A stretch of 64,000 nt of DNA from Winogradskyella eckloniae (GCF_013249045.1 NZ_JABRWP010000001.1:186001-250000), one strand, 5' to 3'; counted from the stretch's first letter, positions 54,479 to 64,000 are shown. Numbers and translations are program-made. Notes: generated by a model from the sequence alone, not told the origin.

Positions 54479-56821
54479 TTATTTTGTTAGTTCAAATTCT
54501 TTCATCAATTTAGTATTAGAATTAGTACCTACAAATACTTGAAATAGTCCTGGTTCTGCAACAAAATCTAATTGCGAATTATAGAATTTTAAATCTTCAA
54601 CCGTAATGTTGAAAGTTACGTTTTTAGTGTCTCCTTTTTTGAGGTCTACCTTTTGAAAACCTTTTAATTCTTTTACTGGTCTGGTTACTGATCCTACGAC
54701 ATCCCTTAGGTACAGTTGTACAACTTCTTGGCCATCATAATCTCCAGAATTGGTTACATCTACAGAAACCTCAATCACACCATCCACACTCATGGAAGAG
54801 TTGCTAATAGTATAGTTAGAATATGTAAATGTTGTATAACTTAAGCCATATCCAAAAGGGTATAAAGGTTCGTTACGGATGTCTATATAATTACTTTTAA
54901 ATTTTTCAAATTTTCCGTCTTCATTGCCTAATGGTCTACCTGTATTTTTATGATTGTAAAATATAGGAACTTGGCCAACATGTCTTGGGAAGGTTGCGGT
55001 TAATTTTCCTGATGGATTAACAGTTCCAAATAAAACATCAGAAATTGCTAAACCAGCTTCGCTTCCAGGAAACCAAGCATTAAGTATTGCAGGAACATTT
55101 TCATTTTCTTCGACTAATACGAGAGGGCGACCTGTAAATAAAACTAAGACTACGGGTTTACCTGTTTTTAACAAGGCGTTTAATAAATCTTTCTGTACTT
55201 GAGGAATACCCAAATCAGTTCTACTGCTACTTTCGCCACTAAATTCTGCAGATTCACCTAAGGTTGCAATAATGACGTCAGATTTTGCTGCGACTTTAAG
55301 GGCCTCATCTAACAATTGTTTATCGGTACGATGATCTCTAGGAATTGTTTTCCCAAACATTGTTGCCCGTGTTTCTAATTCTAAATTGTAATCAATATTA
55401 CTGCCTTTAGCATATAATAAGGTTGCTTTATTGCCGATAACTTCTGTTAACCCATCAAAGACAGAATTTGATGCGTCTTGTTTTGTAGCAACACTCCAAG
55501 TTCCGGCCATATTATTACTAGCCTTAGCTAAAGGTCCTATTAAGCCAATAGTTCCGGTTTTTTTAATAGGCAGTAATTGAGCTTCGTTTTTAAGTAATAC
55601 CATGGATTCTGAAGCAACTTTGCGTGCAAAAGCTTTGTTTTCTGGAGTAAAGATTTCCGTTTTAGATCTGTTTATATCACAATATTTGTAGGGATCATCA
55701 AATAGTCCTAATTGAAATTTTGCCGTTAACATTCTTCTTACGGCATTATCTATGTCTTGTATTGAGACTTTACCGTTTTCATAAGATGCCTTCAAGGTTT
55801 TTATAAACGCTGCAGGAATTGATGGTGAATCACCAGCCATATCCATATCTACGCCTGCTTTTAAAGCCTGCTCAGACACCTGGTATTTATCACCAACGCC
55901 ATGTTGAGTCATTTCATAAATTCCGGTATAATCCGTTACCACAAAACCATTAAAACCCCAATCATCTCTTAACAAATTCGTGAGTAACCATTTGTTTCCG
56001 GTTGCAGGTATACCATCTATTTCGTTAAAAGAAGCCATTACAGAACCAACGCCTGCATCAACTGCTGCTTTATATGGTTCTAGATATTCGTTATACATTC
56101 TAATTTTACTCATATCTACCGTGTTGTAATCTCTGCCAGCTTCAGAGGCGCCATATAATGCAAAATGTTTAACACAAGCCATTAAGGTGTTATTTTTACT
56201 TAAATCATCTTGCTGATACCCTTTAACCATGGCTTCGGCAATTCTACTACCTAAAAAAGGGTCTTCACCATTACCTTCTGATACACGTCCCCAACGAGGA
56301 TCTCTAGAGACATCAACCATCGGAGAAAAGGTCCAGTTAATACCTGCTGCACTTGCTTCGTTTGCTGCCACACGTGCTGTTTTTTCTATCATTTCCATAT
56401 CCCAAGAGCTAGATAAACCTAAAGGAATTGGAAATGTGGTTTCGTAACCATGTATCACATCCATTCCAAATATTAAAGGAATACCTAATCTGCTTTTTTC
56501 TACGGCTATTTTTTGTACTTCATAAATCTTCTCAATGGTTTTTATATTAAATAAACCACCTACTTTTCCTTCTTCAATTCGTTTCCCAACATCAGAGCCT
56601 TTTGCAGAACCTGTAGTTATATCACCCGAAGTAGGTAAGTTAAGTTGTCCTATTTTTTCATCAAGCGTCATTAATTCTAAAATAGAGTCAACTTTTGAAG
56701 CAAAAGGGTTATCCGTATCTAGGTTAGCTGTATTTGCTTGGTTATTATTGGTGTTACAACTTGTAAGACATAATATAATAACAGCAATTGTAATCGTTTG
56801 AGTGTTAATTAATCTTATCAT
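54479..56821 (-). CDS. GH3 beta-glucosidase lipoprotein
   Basis: 780 residues. Lipoprotein signal (L-T-S-C, Cys22). K-H-F-A-L-Y-G and nucleophile Asp297 in V-V-T-D-Y-T-G. Full three-domain layout. Together with the GH144-like enzymes it may act on beta-1,2-gluco-oligosaccharides, as in the Bacteroides locus pairing GH144 with GH3; that is by analogy. Confidence 0.92.
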   Translation of the reverse strand: MIRLINTQTITIAVIILCLTSCNTNNNQANTANLDTDNPFASKVDSILELMTLDEKIGQLNLPTSGDITTGSAKGSDVGKRIEEGKVGGLFNIKTIEKIYEVQKIAVEKSRLGIPLIFGMDVIHGYETTFPIPLGLSSSWDMEMIEKTARVAANEASAAGINWTFSPMVDVSRDPRWGRVSEGNGEDPFLGSRIAEAMVKGYQQDDLSKNNTLMACVKHFALYGASEAGRDYNTVDMSKIRMYNEYLEPYKAAVDAGVGSVMASFNEIDGIPATGNKWLLTNLLRDDWGFNGFVVTDYTGIYEMTQHGVGDKYQVSEQALKAGVDMDMAGDSPSIPAAFIKTLKASYENGKVSIQDIDNAVRRMLTAKFQLGLFDDPYKYCDINRSKTEIFTPENKAFARKVASESMVLLKNEAQLLPIKKTGTIGLIGPLAKASNNMAGTWSVATKQDASNSVFDGLTEVIGNKATLLYAKGSNIDYNLELETRATMFGKTIPRDHRTDKQLLDEALKVAAKSDVIIATLGESAEFSGESSSRTDLGIPQVQKDLLNALLKTGKPVVLVLFTGRPLVLVEENENVPAILNAWFPGSEAGLAISDVLFGTVNPSGKLTATFPRHVGQVPIFYNHKNTGRPLGNEDGKFEKFKSNYIDIRNEPLYPFGYGLSYTTFTYSNYTISNSSMSVDGVIEVSVDVTNSGDYDGQEVVQLYLRDVVGSVTRPVKELKGFQKVDLKKGDTKNVTFNITVEDLKFYNSQLDFVAEPGLFQVFVGTNSNTKLMKEFELTK

Positions 56822-56826
56822 TATAA

Positions 56827-57627
56827 TTATTTAGAATTTGAGAAAAGCCATTTTAAAAGGTCTGGTTCTGCAAACGCAGGATCCCAACTGTTGTGATTTG
56901 CAAAATCGTATAGTGTAAGTTTAGGAAATCCTCCTGCACTTATAAGCGCTGATGCCATATTTAAAGATAATTTTGGGTCTACCACATCATCTTTTGCACC
57001 ATGAATTATCCATAGCGGAATTGTTTTGGCGTACGCCGTGACAGACTCCGGATTACCACCACCGCAAATAGGAATTGCGGCAGCAAATGTGTTTGGTTTT
57101 CTATAAATAATTTCAAAAGTACCCATGCCTCCCATTGATAAACCCATTACATAAATTTGATTAGTATTGGTAAAAGGCTTAGCCGTCATTTCATCTATTA
57201 AATCCATAACTAACGACATTGCTGTAGTTGGTTCTTCTTTGTATTTGTAATTAAATGTTGTTGGTTTTGTGGTACGATCTGCCTCTATTTTAGACCAGAA
57301 ATCATTTCTTGGACATTGCGGAAAAATAACTATTGCAGGAAAAGAATCTCTTGTTGTTTCGTTTAGAAATAAATTACTTCCATGAGCAAGTTGCCTTTTA
57401 TTATCACGGCCACGTTCTCCTGCTCCATGAAGCATTAGTATCAGTGGATACGTTTTAGATGCATCAAAATTCTTTGGTAAAAGCATTCTATAGTTTAGTG
57501 TATCTTGTTCTACTATATGTTGCTCATAGGTAAATAAGTCTTTTGAAGCTTGTGATTGTTGTGCTTTTAAAACACATGAGCTAAAAGACATAATGGCAAT
57601 AACTAAAATTAAATACTGATGTTTCAT
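56827..57627 (-). CDS. Secreted alpha/beta hydrolase, PHB-depolymerase/esterase-like
   Basis: 266 residues. Signal peptide with a possible lipobox (S-F-S-S-C). L-M-L-H-G-A-G-E-R-G for the oxyanion hole, nucleophile Ser in G-L-S-M-G-G-M-G, acid in G-A-K-D-D-V-V and His in N-H-N-S-W. Related proteins are putative feruloyl or acetyl esterases. Confidence 0.86.
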   Translation of the reverse strand: MKHQYLILVIAIMSFSSCVLKAQQSQASKDLFTYEQHIVEQDTLNYRMLLPKNFDASKTYPLILMLHGAGERGRDNKRQLAHGSNLFLNETTRDSFPAIVIFPQCPRNDFWSKIEADRTTKPTTFNYKYKEEPTTAMSLVMDLIDEMTAKPFTNTNQIYVMGLSMGGMGTFEIIYRKPNTFAAAIPICGGGNPESVTAYAKTIPLWIIHGAKDDVVDPKLSLNMASALISAGGFPKLTLYDFANHNSWDPAFAEPDLLKWLFSNSK

Positions 57628-57645
57628 GTTATATTATTTAATCTA

Positions 57646-59016
57646 TTAATATGTAAATCCTAAAGTGTTTAAGCCGTTTTGAATGTCTTCATTTTGCATA
57701 AAATAATTCCATAAAAGGCCTGTTCTATAATTTTCTATCATAATTATTTCTGGTCCTTGGTCTATTGCCAAATAACGCTGAGTAACCCAATCATTATATT
57801 GAGGACTAAAGGCGTCATAAAAACCTGCTGGTCCTAACAAAGTAGATTTCTTACTGTAGAAATAATGCATAGCAGCGAGAGATTTTTCTGGTGTATAGGG
57901 TATAGAACTAATCGCTGCTGTAGGCGAAATGATTCCTAAATCATTATTGGGTTGATGCGCAGAATACCCTGTAGACCCATCTGAATTTCTACTATAACTC
58001 GCTGTTAATCCCCAACAATTTTCGCCATAGTCTATATAATTATTAGGGTTACTAATACAGTGTTGGTAATTGATGTTGGTATGGTTGAGATTTAAATCCC
58101 AATAATTAGCATACTGATCTGAGAGTCCTGTAGGATTTAATCCTAAAAACGAGTAATGTGCCCAAAATAATGGGCCGGTTCCTGAACCTGCGTGGTCTAG
58201 AATATGCGGAATATTATATTCGCTAGTTGTCGTTGTTATGCTTCCGTTACTTGCCCAACTCTCATGATAAACTTCTGGAGTTATGGAATAATTAGGAGAT
58301 GATGCCCCTAAAATAAATGCTATTAACGTTTCGTTATAGCCTTTTAATTCTAGGTTAATTGCGAAACCATTATCTGGACTCCAATGCCAGTATAAGCTAT
58401 TCTGATTTTGGGTGTACCAATTCCATTCCACACCTTTCCAAAGGGCATCGGCTTGAGTAGCCAAAGCAACTTCTTCTTCAGTTCCATTTTTAAAATATTC
58501 TTTAACGCATATTAATCCTTGAGCAAACAGTGCGGTTTCTACTAAGTCGCCACCATTGTCTTGATCGCTAAACGGAATAACATTTCCGTTTGTACCATCT
58601 ATCCAATGCGGCCATGCACCATGAAAACGGTCTGCGGCTTCAAAAAAGTTTAAAATCTGACTTAATCTATCAAACCCTTGAACTCTAGAAATATAGCCTC
58701 TTTCTATACCAACTAGAATTGCCATTAGCCCAAAACCACTACCTCCCGTAGTTACTACGTTTTGACTATTGTTTGGATCATTTGGGTGATATCGTTCTCT
58801 AGCGGCACCTGAGTTTGATTCTGCATAATCCCAAAAGTATTTAAATGTTTCACGCTGTACTATGTTTAATAGTGCTTCGTCTGTTATGGTATCTACGATA
58901 ACGGGATCATCATCAGTTGGATCTGGTTCAATATACCCTTGATAACTAGAACTATTGTCATCTTTACCACAGCTAAAACAAAAAATCACGAATATAAATA
59001 GGCTATAAAATCTCAT
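57646..59016 (-). CDS. GH144-like endo-beta-1,2-glucanase lipoprotein (glycoamylase domain)
   Basis: 456 residues. Lipoprotein signal (F-C-F-S-C). The (alpha/alpha)6 domain starts at about residue 45: F-K-Y-F-W-D-Y-A-E, A-R-E-R-Y, G-S-G-F-G-L-M-A-I-L-V-G-I-E-R-G, H-G-A-W-P-H-W and D-Q-G-P-E-I-I-M-I-E-N-Y-R. Characterised members of this Pfam glycoamylase group in GH144 cut beta-1,2-glucan. Paralogue of the next gene. Confidence 0.85.
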   Translation of the reverse strand: MRFYSLFIFVIFCFSCGKDDNSSSYQGYIEPDPTDDDPVIVDTITDEALLNIVQRETFKYFWDYAESNSGAARERYHPNDPNNSQNVVTTGGSGFGLMAILVGIERGYISRVQGFDRLSQILNFFEAADRFHGAWPHWIDGTNGNVIPFSDQDNGGDLVETALFAQGLICVKEYFKNGTEEEVALATQADALWKGVEWNWYTQNQNSLYWHWSPDNGFAINLELKGYNETLIAFILGASSPNYSITPEVYHESWASNGSITTTTSEYNIPHILDHAGSGTGPLFWAHYSFLGLNPTGLSDQYANYWDLNLNHTNINYQHCISNPNNYIDYGENCWGLTASYSRNSDGSTGYSAHQPNNDLGIISPTAAISSIPYTPEKSLAAMHYFYSKKSTLLGPAGFYDAFSPQYNDWVTQRYLAIDQGPEIIMIENYRTGLLWNYFMQNEDIQNGLNTLGFTY

Positions 59017-59020
59017 ATTT

Positions 59021-60382
59021 TTAACTCTTTTTATATTTAAAATTTAACTTATCTAATCCTGATTTTACATCTTTGTTTTTCATGAACAAATTCCATAATA
59101 AACCTGTTCTATAATTTTCTATCATTACCGGAATTGGTCCTTGATCAATCGCTAAATAACGCGGTTTATACCAATTAGATTCAAAACTAAAAGCATCATA
59201 AGGTCCGTATTGACCTATTAAACTGTCATGGTTTTTATAAATATTTTCAAGAACCTTCATACTTTCTTTGGGTGTGTATGGAAATGAAGATAATGCGGCT
59301 GTTGGTGCTATTACACCTATATCACTCTCTGGTCTATGTCCATGGTAACCATTAATTGAATAACTAGATGTTAATCCCCAAAGATTATCACCATATCCTT
59401 TAAATTGTTTAGGATTATCTACGGCGTATTTGTAATGTATTTTCGCTTGATTCTGAGTTAATTTCCAATAATCAGCATACTGATCAGATAATCCATTAGG
59501 GTTTAACCCTAAGTAAGAATAGTGTGCCCAAAATAAGGGACCAACAGGATGGGTATCATGCTCGTAGTAATTAAGCACTAAGGCTTCATCATAATATTTT
59601 TTATCTGAAACAATTTTACCATTTTTAGCCCAACCGAGATCATAAACGGATTTATCAATAGGGTAAGTAGGAGATGCAGCCGCTAGAACATACATAATTA
59701 AACACTCATTATAGCCGCCTACAGGGAAATTCATATCCCAACCATAGTTTGGTGACCAATGCCAATACAAAACGTTTTCACCACCTTTGGTATACCAATC
59801 CCACTCTACAGTTCTCCATAGTTGATCTATCTTATTAACTAATTGCTTTTCTTTATCGGTATTACCATTAAAATACTCAGCTACCGTCAATAAACCTTGA
59901 ATTAAAAATGCGGTTTCAACAAGATCTCCTCCATCATCTTTTTTTCCAAAAGCAACAACTTTTCCAGTTTCTCCATTTAACCAGTGTGGCCACGCACCAT
60001 GAAAACGATCGGCATTTTCAAGGAATTCAATATTTTTTAAAAAGCGATCTAAGGCTTCCTCTTTATTTATAAATCCGCGCTCTATACCAACCAATATGGC
60101 CATAACACCAAAACCACTTCCGCCAATTGTTATTGTGTTTTTTGGTGAAGAAGGATAGACATCATCTAAATGTAAACGCTCTCTTGCAAGACCAGAATTT
60201 GGCTCGGCTCCTTCCCAAAAATAGTTGATGGTTTGGTACTGTATAGTATCTAACAGGCTGTCTTCATGAAGCTCAACTTGAGGTAATGAGGCCATGTTAG
60301 CAGCGAGCTTTTCCTCTTGTTTACAGGAAAAGACCATGAAGCCCATGACTAAAATGGCTATATTAAATAGGGAAAATTTCAT
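59021..60382 (-). CDS. GH144-like endo-beta-1,2-glucanase lipoprotein, second copy
   Basis: 453 residues, clearly homologous end to end with its neighbour (G-S-G-F-G-V-M-A-I-L-V-G-I-E-R-G, H-G-A-W-P-H-W, Q-G-P-I-P-V-M-I-E-N-Y-R-T-G). Lipoprotein signal M-V-F-S-C. Divergence suggests separate roles, for example endo- and exo-acting, not a recent duplication. First enzyme gene after susD and the hairpin. Confidence 0.85.
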   Translation of the reverse strand: MKFSLFNIAILVMGFMVFSCKQEEKLAANMASLPQVELHEDSLLDTIQYQTINYFWEGAEPNSGLARERLHLDDVYPSSPKNTITIGGSGFGVMAILVGIERGFINKEEALDRFLKNIEFLENADRFHGAWPHWLNGETGKVVAFGKKDDGGDLVETAFLIQGLLTVAEYFNGNTDKEKQLVNKIDQLWRTVEWDWYTKGGENVLYWHWSPNYGWDMNFPVGGYNECLIMYVLAAASPTYPIDKSVYDLGWAKNGKIVSDKKYYDEALVLNYYEHDTHPVGPLFWAHYSYLGLNPNGLSDQYADYWKLTQNQAKIHYKYAVDNPKQFKGYGDNLWGLTSSYSINGYHGHRPESDIGVIAPTAALSSFPYTPKESMKVLENIYKNHDSLIGQYGPYDAFSFESNWYKPRYLAIDQGPIPVMIENYRTGLLWNLFMKNKDVKSGLDKLNFKYKKS

Positions 60383-60395
60383 TTGTTATTTTTAA

Positions 60396-60435
60396 AATTT
60401 AACTGCATCTAATGCATTCTAGATGCAGTTAAATT
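60396..60435 (-). repeat. Perfect hairpin between susD and the enzyme genes
   Basis: AATTTAACTGCATCTA (60396-60411) and TAGATGCAGTTAAATT (60420-60435), 16 bp without mismatch, 8-base loop. Same relative place as the hairpin at 35728-35763. Confidence 0.75.
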
Positions 60436-60489
60436 GAGACTAATTCAAATAATAACGTGTTTTATCGTTTTGTTTTTGAATGTTAATAA

Positions 60490-61905
60490 TTACCAATTAG
60501 GGTTTTGTACCATTTCTGGTGTTTGGTTTAATTGTAGTGCCGGAATAGGAAATAACTCGTGTTTGCCTATCTCAAAAGTTTTGCCATCAGAAGACATAGC
60601 ACTTTGTGCTTGGCCAGTTCTAATAATATCAAACCATCGATCATGTTCAAAAGCCAATTCTAAGCGTCTTTCATTCCAGATATCTTGAAAAGTTGGAGAC
60701 GTAATAGAAGCAAGGTTAACTCTATTTCTTACTCTATTTAATGGTGTAGATGCATCTGCGCCAATATGAAGAGCGGCTTCTGATTGAATTAATAATATTT
60801 CTGCAAAACGAAGAATTCTTACATTTTTATCACCATCGCTAGCACCTGCATTAGCACTAGAGTACGCTTTTTCATTGTACATAGGGTTTTCTGTTGATGC
60901 ACTTACTTCTCTTCCATCCCACAATGTTTCTCCTGCGAAAATTATAGTTGCATCTCTTCTAACCGCATCACCTGCTGCGTTAAAAGCATTTAAAAGATTT
61001 TGAGAAGGAATGTTAAATCCCCATCCCCAACCACTGGTACCTCTGGCACCTTGAACTTGAGAATATTGTTGAACACCATGTGCAATAGATTCTCCTCTTC
61101 CTTGTACTTCAAAAAGAGATTCTATGCCGTTTTCTTGTGAAGCCCTCCATAGTTCTTCATAGTTAGGGTGTAAGTCATAGCCACCACCAGTAACCACTGC
61201 TGTTGCCATATCATAAGCATCTTGCCATTTTTCTTCATACAAGTAAACTTTTGAAAGTAAGGCTTGGGCTGCTCCTTGGGTTGCTCTTCCTAAGTCTACA
61301 CTAGCATATTCACTTTTTGTTGGTAATAAATCAATGGCATCTATTAAATCTTGTTCTATAAAGGCATAAACATCTGCTTTAGGTTGACGTATAACGTAAT
61401 CAATATGTTGCAACGGAACATCACCAAAAGAACGAACTAACCAAAAATAGTTTAGTGCTCTTAAAAATTTAGCTTCGCCAATAAGCCTATCTCTGTAGTT
61501 TTGATCTGATAAACCATAATCTGATGTGTAAGTTATTGCTATACTGGCTCTACCTATACTTTTATACCAGTGCTCCCACATGGCTAAGATTGATGGTCCT
61601 GTTGTAGTGTGCTCTAATGCATCTAATAAGTGCTTGTCTGCACCTGTATCTGAAGCAGAACTACCTTTATCCGCATTATCAGAAATGATTTCTGTAACTC
61701 CTAAATAAGAGAATGAATAGTCCCAATCTGTAAGCATACCATAGATACCATTGACCATTTCCTCTGGCTCTACAACGACACCACTATCAGCAGCATCAAT
61801 TTCTGCTCTACTGTCTACATCTAAATAATCATCGCTGCAATTTGCTACTAAAAGCAAAGTGAAAAGCGAAATTCCGAATTTTATTGTTTTAAGTTTCATG
61901 TTCAA
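60490..61905 (-). CDS. SusD/RagB family glycan-binding lipoprotein
   Basis: 471 residues. Lipoprotein signal (L-L-L-V-A-N-C-S-D-D-Y-L). A-L-N-Y-F-W-L-V-R-S-F-G-D-V-P, A-L-L-S-K-V-Y-L-Y and N-E-R-R-L-E-L-A-F-E-H-D-R-W-F-D are SusD marks. Five bases after the susC stop. Binding partner of the channel that feeds the GH144/GH3 locus. Confidence 0.93.
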   Translation of the reverse strand: MNMKLKTIKFGISLFTLLLVANCSDDYLDVDSRAEIDAADSGVVVEPEEMVNGIYGMLTDWDYSFSYLGVTEIISDNADKGSSASDTGADKHLLDALEHTTTGPSILAMWEHWYKSIGRASIAITYTSDYGLSDQNYRDRLIGEAKFLRALNYFWLVRSFGDVPLQHIDYVIRQPKADVYAFIEQDLIDAIDLLPTKSEYASVDLGRATQGAAQALLSKVYLYEEKWQDAYDMATAVVTGGGYDLHPNYEELWRASQENGIESLFEVQGRGESIAHGVQQYSQVQGARGTSGWGWGFNIPSQNLLNAFNAAGDAVRRDATIIFAGETLWDGREVSASTENPMYNEKAYSSANAGASDGDKNVRILRFAEILLIQSEAALHIGADASTPLNRVRNRVNLASITSPTFQDIWNERRLELAFEHDRWFDIIRTGQAQSAMSSDGKTFEIGKHELFPIPALQLNQTPEMVQNPNW

Positions 61906-61910
61906 TTTTT

Positions 61911-64000
61911 TTAAAGTTCAATATTTACACCGAATAAAAACGTTTTAAGCGTAGGGTACGCAGATAGTTCTATACCACCTGTACCTGCTGAAGTTCCAAT
62001 GATTTCTGGAGTAAACCCAGAATATTTAGTAAACATAAATGGGTTTTGCGCTGTTGCGTATAGACGTATAGAATTAACGCCTTTGATGACATCTTTTAAT
62101 GTATAACCTAATGTTATGTTGTTGATTCTAAAATAATCACCATCCTCTAAGTAATAATTAGAAGCATACGAATCTCTATTAGCGCCTGGATTTGTATTAG
62201 TAGATCCTTCACCAGTCCATCTGTAATTAAAGACGTCTGCTGTTACATTTTCACCACCATTAATTCGAGTTCCTTTTAAGCCATTATAGATTTTATTACC
62301 TCCTGCGCCATAGCCTTCTATAATTAAATCTAAATTTTTATAATTAAATCCTATAGAAAGTCCGTAAGAGAACGTAGGTAAATAATTACCAAAAAACTTT
62401 TTGTCTTTATCATCTATAACACCATCATCATTTAAATCTGAATATTTTAAATGTCCAGGAAGTGCTCCCGAAATACTTGCGTTGTTATCTATTTCATCTT
62501 GATTTTGCCAAACACCCTCAACTTCATACATCCACCAAGAATACAAAGGTTGCCCTTCTTCTAATCGTTTTGTAATTTGACCATTGCTTAAACTTCCGCC
62601 TACTTGTCCATCATATGCTGATTTTACATTTTCAACATTATTTTTGTTAGTAGAGAAAATAGCACCAACGTTATAAGATAATTCATCAGTGATGTTATCT
62701 CTCCATTTTAAATCTATTTCAATTCCTTTGTTTGTAACTTCTGCACCATGGTCGTAAAAACTACCCGAACCTTCCGTAGTATAAATAGGTGTAACTAATA
62801 AAATAGCATTTTTTGTATTTCTATCGTAGTAGTTAAATTCAGCACTAAGTCTATTATTAAGAGCTGTTAAGTTAAAACCAGCATTTAGTTCTTCTGTAAT
62901 TTCCCATGATATAGGAAGGATTTCTGCACCATATGCTGCACCAAACACTAAATCTTGATTTGCACCAAACACATAGTTTACGCTACTACTGCCTGTGGCC
63001 GTTGTAATAGTTGTTTGATTAAATGGAACTCTTGAATTACCTACTCGTCCCCAACCAGCTTTTAACTTAAGAAAATCAATAAATGAAACATCAAAAAAGT
63101 CTTCATTGGAGATGGTCCATCCTGCACTTATAGCCGGAAAGTTGTCAAAATAATCTTCGCTATTATCATTTTTAAAATTACTTGAACCATCTCTTCTGAT
63201 GTTTGCTTGTAAGAAATATTTACCGTCATAATTATACATTAGTCGACCAAAGTAAGATTGCTCTCTTGTTGGTGTAGAGTAAAATTGCGAAACTACTTTT
63301 TCATAACCGTCATCTGCAAAATTGATACTCCAGTAATTTTCTTGCGAAGGCACGCCGTAACCTAAGGCAAACATTGTAAATACGTCATTTCTTTGCCCTC
63401 TCGAAAAACCTGCGACCGCATTTAAATTATGGACGTCTTTAAATGTTTTTTCAAAAGTTAAAAACCCTTCTATATTGTATCTATAGCTTTCTGAGCTTGT
63501 ATAAGATAAACTGTTGTTTGCATATGTCGTAACTTCGGGATTGTTGTCTTGATTGGTTTGAAATTCTTCATCCGTACGTGTTGGGTCACTTATTAACCAA
63601 AGTGCTCTAGTGTCATTAAAACTTCTATTTTGAAAATGAGTTTTTGTAGCGGTATATCTTGTCGAAGCTTTTAGGTAGTCAGTGATTTTAAAATCAGCTT
63701 GAATACTACCTTGTAAATCAGTGGTGTTATTTTCTTGGTTGGTGTACGCAACTGCAGCAACCGGGTTACCTACAGAGTTTAAAGACCCAATAACATCTGT
63801 GTCAGAGCCTAAATATGTAGCAATACCAGTGGTTTGGTTCCAAAAAGATTGACCATATTGACCGCTCTCATAAAATACAGGAATCACAGGCGCTTGTCTA
63901 TAGGCTGAATTAAACGCATTAAAAGGTTTTGGTAAAGCTTTAATAAAAGAACCACTTAAGTTAGTGCTAAGTGTGATACGATCATTAAATAAATCTACAC
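61911..64000 (-). CDS. SusC/RagA TonB-dependent transporter (3' part only)
   Basis: The frame is open to the right edge of the window (it reads V-D-L-F-N-D-R-I-T-L-S there), so the signal peptide, N-terminal domain and plug are outside. The visible 695 residues are barrel, with R-R-D-G-S-S-N-F, W-G-R-V-G-N-S and Y-L-E-D-G-D-Y-F-R-I-N-N-I-T-L-G-Y-T-L, ending L-F-G-V-N-I-E-L. Imports oligosaccharides for this locus. Confidence 0.93.
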   Translation of the reverse strand, partial: VDLFNDRITLSTNLSGSFIKALPKPFNAFNSAYRQAPVIPVFYESGQYGQSFWNQTTGIATYLGSDTDVIGSLNSVGNPVAAVAYTNQENNTTDLQGSIQADFKITDYLKASTRYTATKTHFQNRSFNDTRALWLISDPTRTDEEFQTNQDNNPEVTTYANNSLSYTSSESYRYNIEGFLTFEKTFKDVHNLNAVAGFSRGQRNDVFTMFALGYGVPSQENYWSINFADDGYEKVVSQFYSTPTREQSYFGRLMYNYDGKYFLQANIRRDGSSNFKNDNSEDYFDNFPAISAGWTISNEDFFDVSFIDFLKLKAGWGRVGNSRVPFNQTTITTATGSSSVNYVFGANQDLVFGAAYGAEILPISWEITEELNAGFNLTALNNRLSAEFNYYDRNTKNAILLVTPIYTTEGSGSFYDHGAEVTNKGIEIDLKWRDNITDELSYNVGAIFSTNKNNVENVKSAYDGQVGGSLSNGQITKRLEEGQPLYSWWMYEVEGVWQNQDEIDNNASISGALPGHLKYSDLNDDGVIDDKDKKFFGNYLPTFSYGLSIGFNYKNLDLIIEGYGAGGNKIYNGLKGTRINGGENVTADVFNYRWTGEGSTNTNPGANRDSYASNYYLEDGDYFRINNITLGYTLKDVIKGVNSIRLYATAQNPFMFTKYSGFTPEIIGTSAGTGGIELSAYPTLKTFLFGVNIEL

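Noticed and set aside
1..64000. CRISPR arrays, rRNA genes or complete insertion sequences
   Set aside because: No regularly spaced repeats, no rRNA-like stretches and no transposase frames were found.

Overview
The window looks like a marine Flavobacteriia (Bacteroidota) chromosome. The evidence is low GC, SusC/SusD pairs, many short lipoprotein signals ending in a Cys, a type IX secretion C-terminal domain, and promoters of the TTG-N19-TAnnTTTG type. I cannot name the genus. No CRISPR array, rRNA gene or intact insertion sequence was seen.

Bases 1-8800 are core chromosome: the tail of an M28 peptidase, small membrane and lipoprotein genes, a three-gene unit pairing a tetraether-synthase-like radical SAM enzyme with an Lgt-like membrane protein, dusB, a LolE/FtsX-type permease with rbfA, methylmalonyl-CoA epimerase, and a tRNA with anticodon CAT.

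Bases 8753-27709 are a roughly 19 kb integrated element inserted in that tRNA. The left tRNA is intact. The 3' half of the same tRNA and its terminator recur at the right end, and a pair of GGTTAAACAT boxes lies just inside each end. The backbone carries a tyrosine recombinase, an excisionase-like HTH protein, a possible rolling-circle Rep/relaxase, a Sak4/AAA_24-like ATPase, a DUF3871 protein, a RadC-like JAB protein, a DUF3127 OB-fold protein with an SSB-like tail, and several unknowns. No type IV secretion genes are visible, so it is more like a mobilizable or satellite island than a full ICE. Its cargo (14426-23482, all minus strand) is a defence cluster: HTH controller, type III Mod, Fic protein, type III Res, then a tightly coupled trio of a DUF262 protein, a DUF3696-type AAA ATPase and an unknown 250-residue protein. 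The trio is the best candidate here for an undescribed system.

Bases 27836-64000 are polysaccharide utilization genes, all minus strand. The upstream locus (64000 to about 44487) has SusC/SusD, two GH144-type endo-beta-1,2-glucanase-like lipoproteins, an esterase, GH3, GH2, another esterase, a sulfatase, a GH43-like protein, a DUF4886 protein and a DNase I-like phosphatase. A DUF6377-type membrane regulator follows. The second locus (42267 to 27836) has a frameshifted carbohydrate-binding gene with a T9SS domain, SusC, SusD, a surface glycan-binding lipoprotein, two GH30, GH3, GH16 and a sugar MFS transporter; this fits laminarin-type beta-1,3/1,6-glucan use. Both loci have a perfect hairpin between the uptake genes and the enzyme genes.
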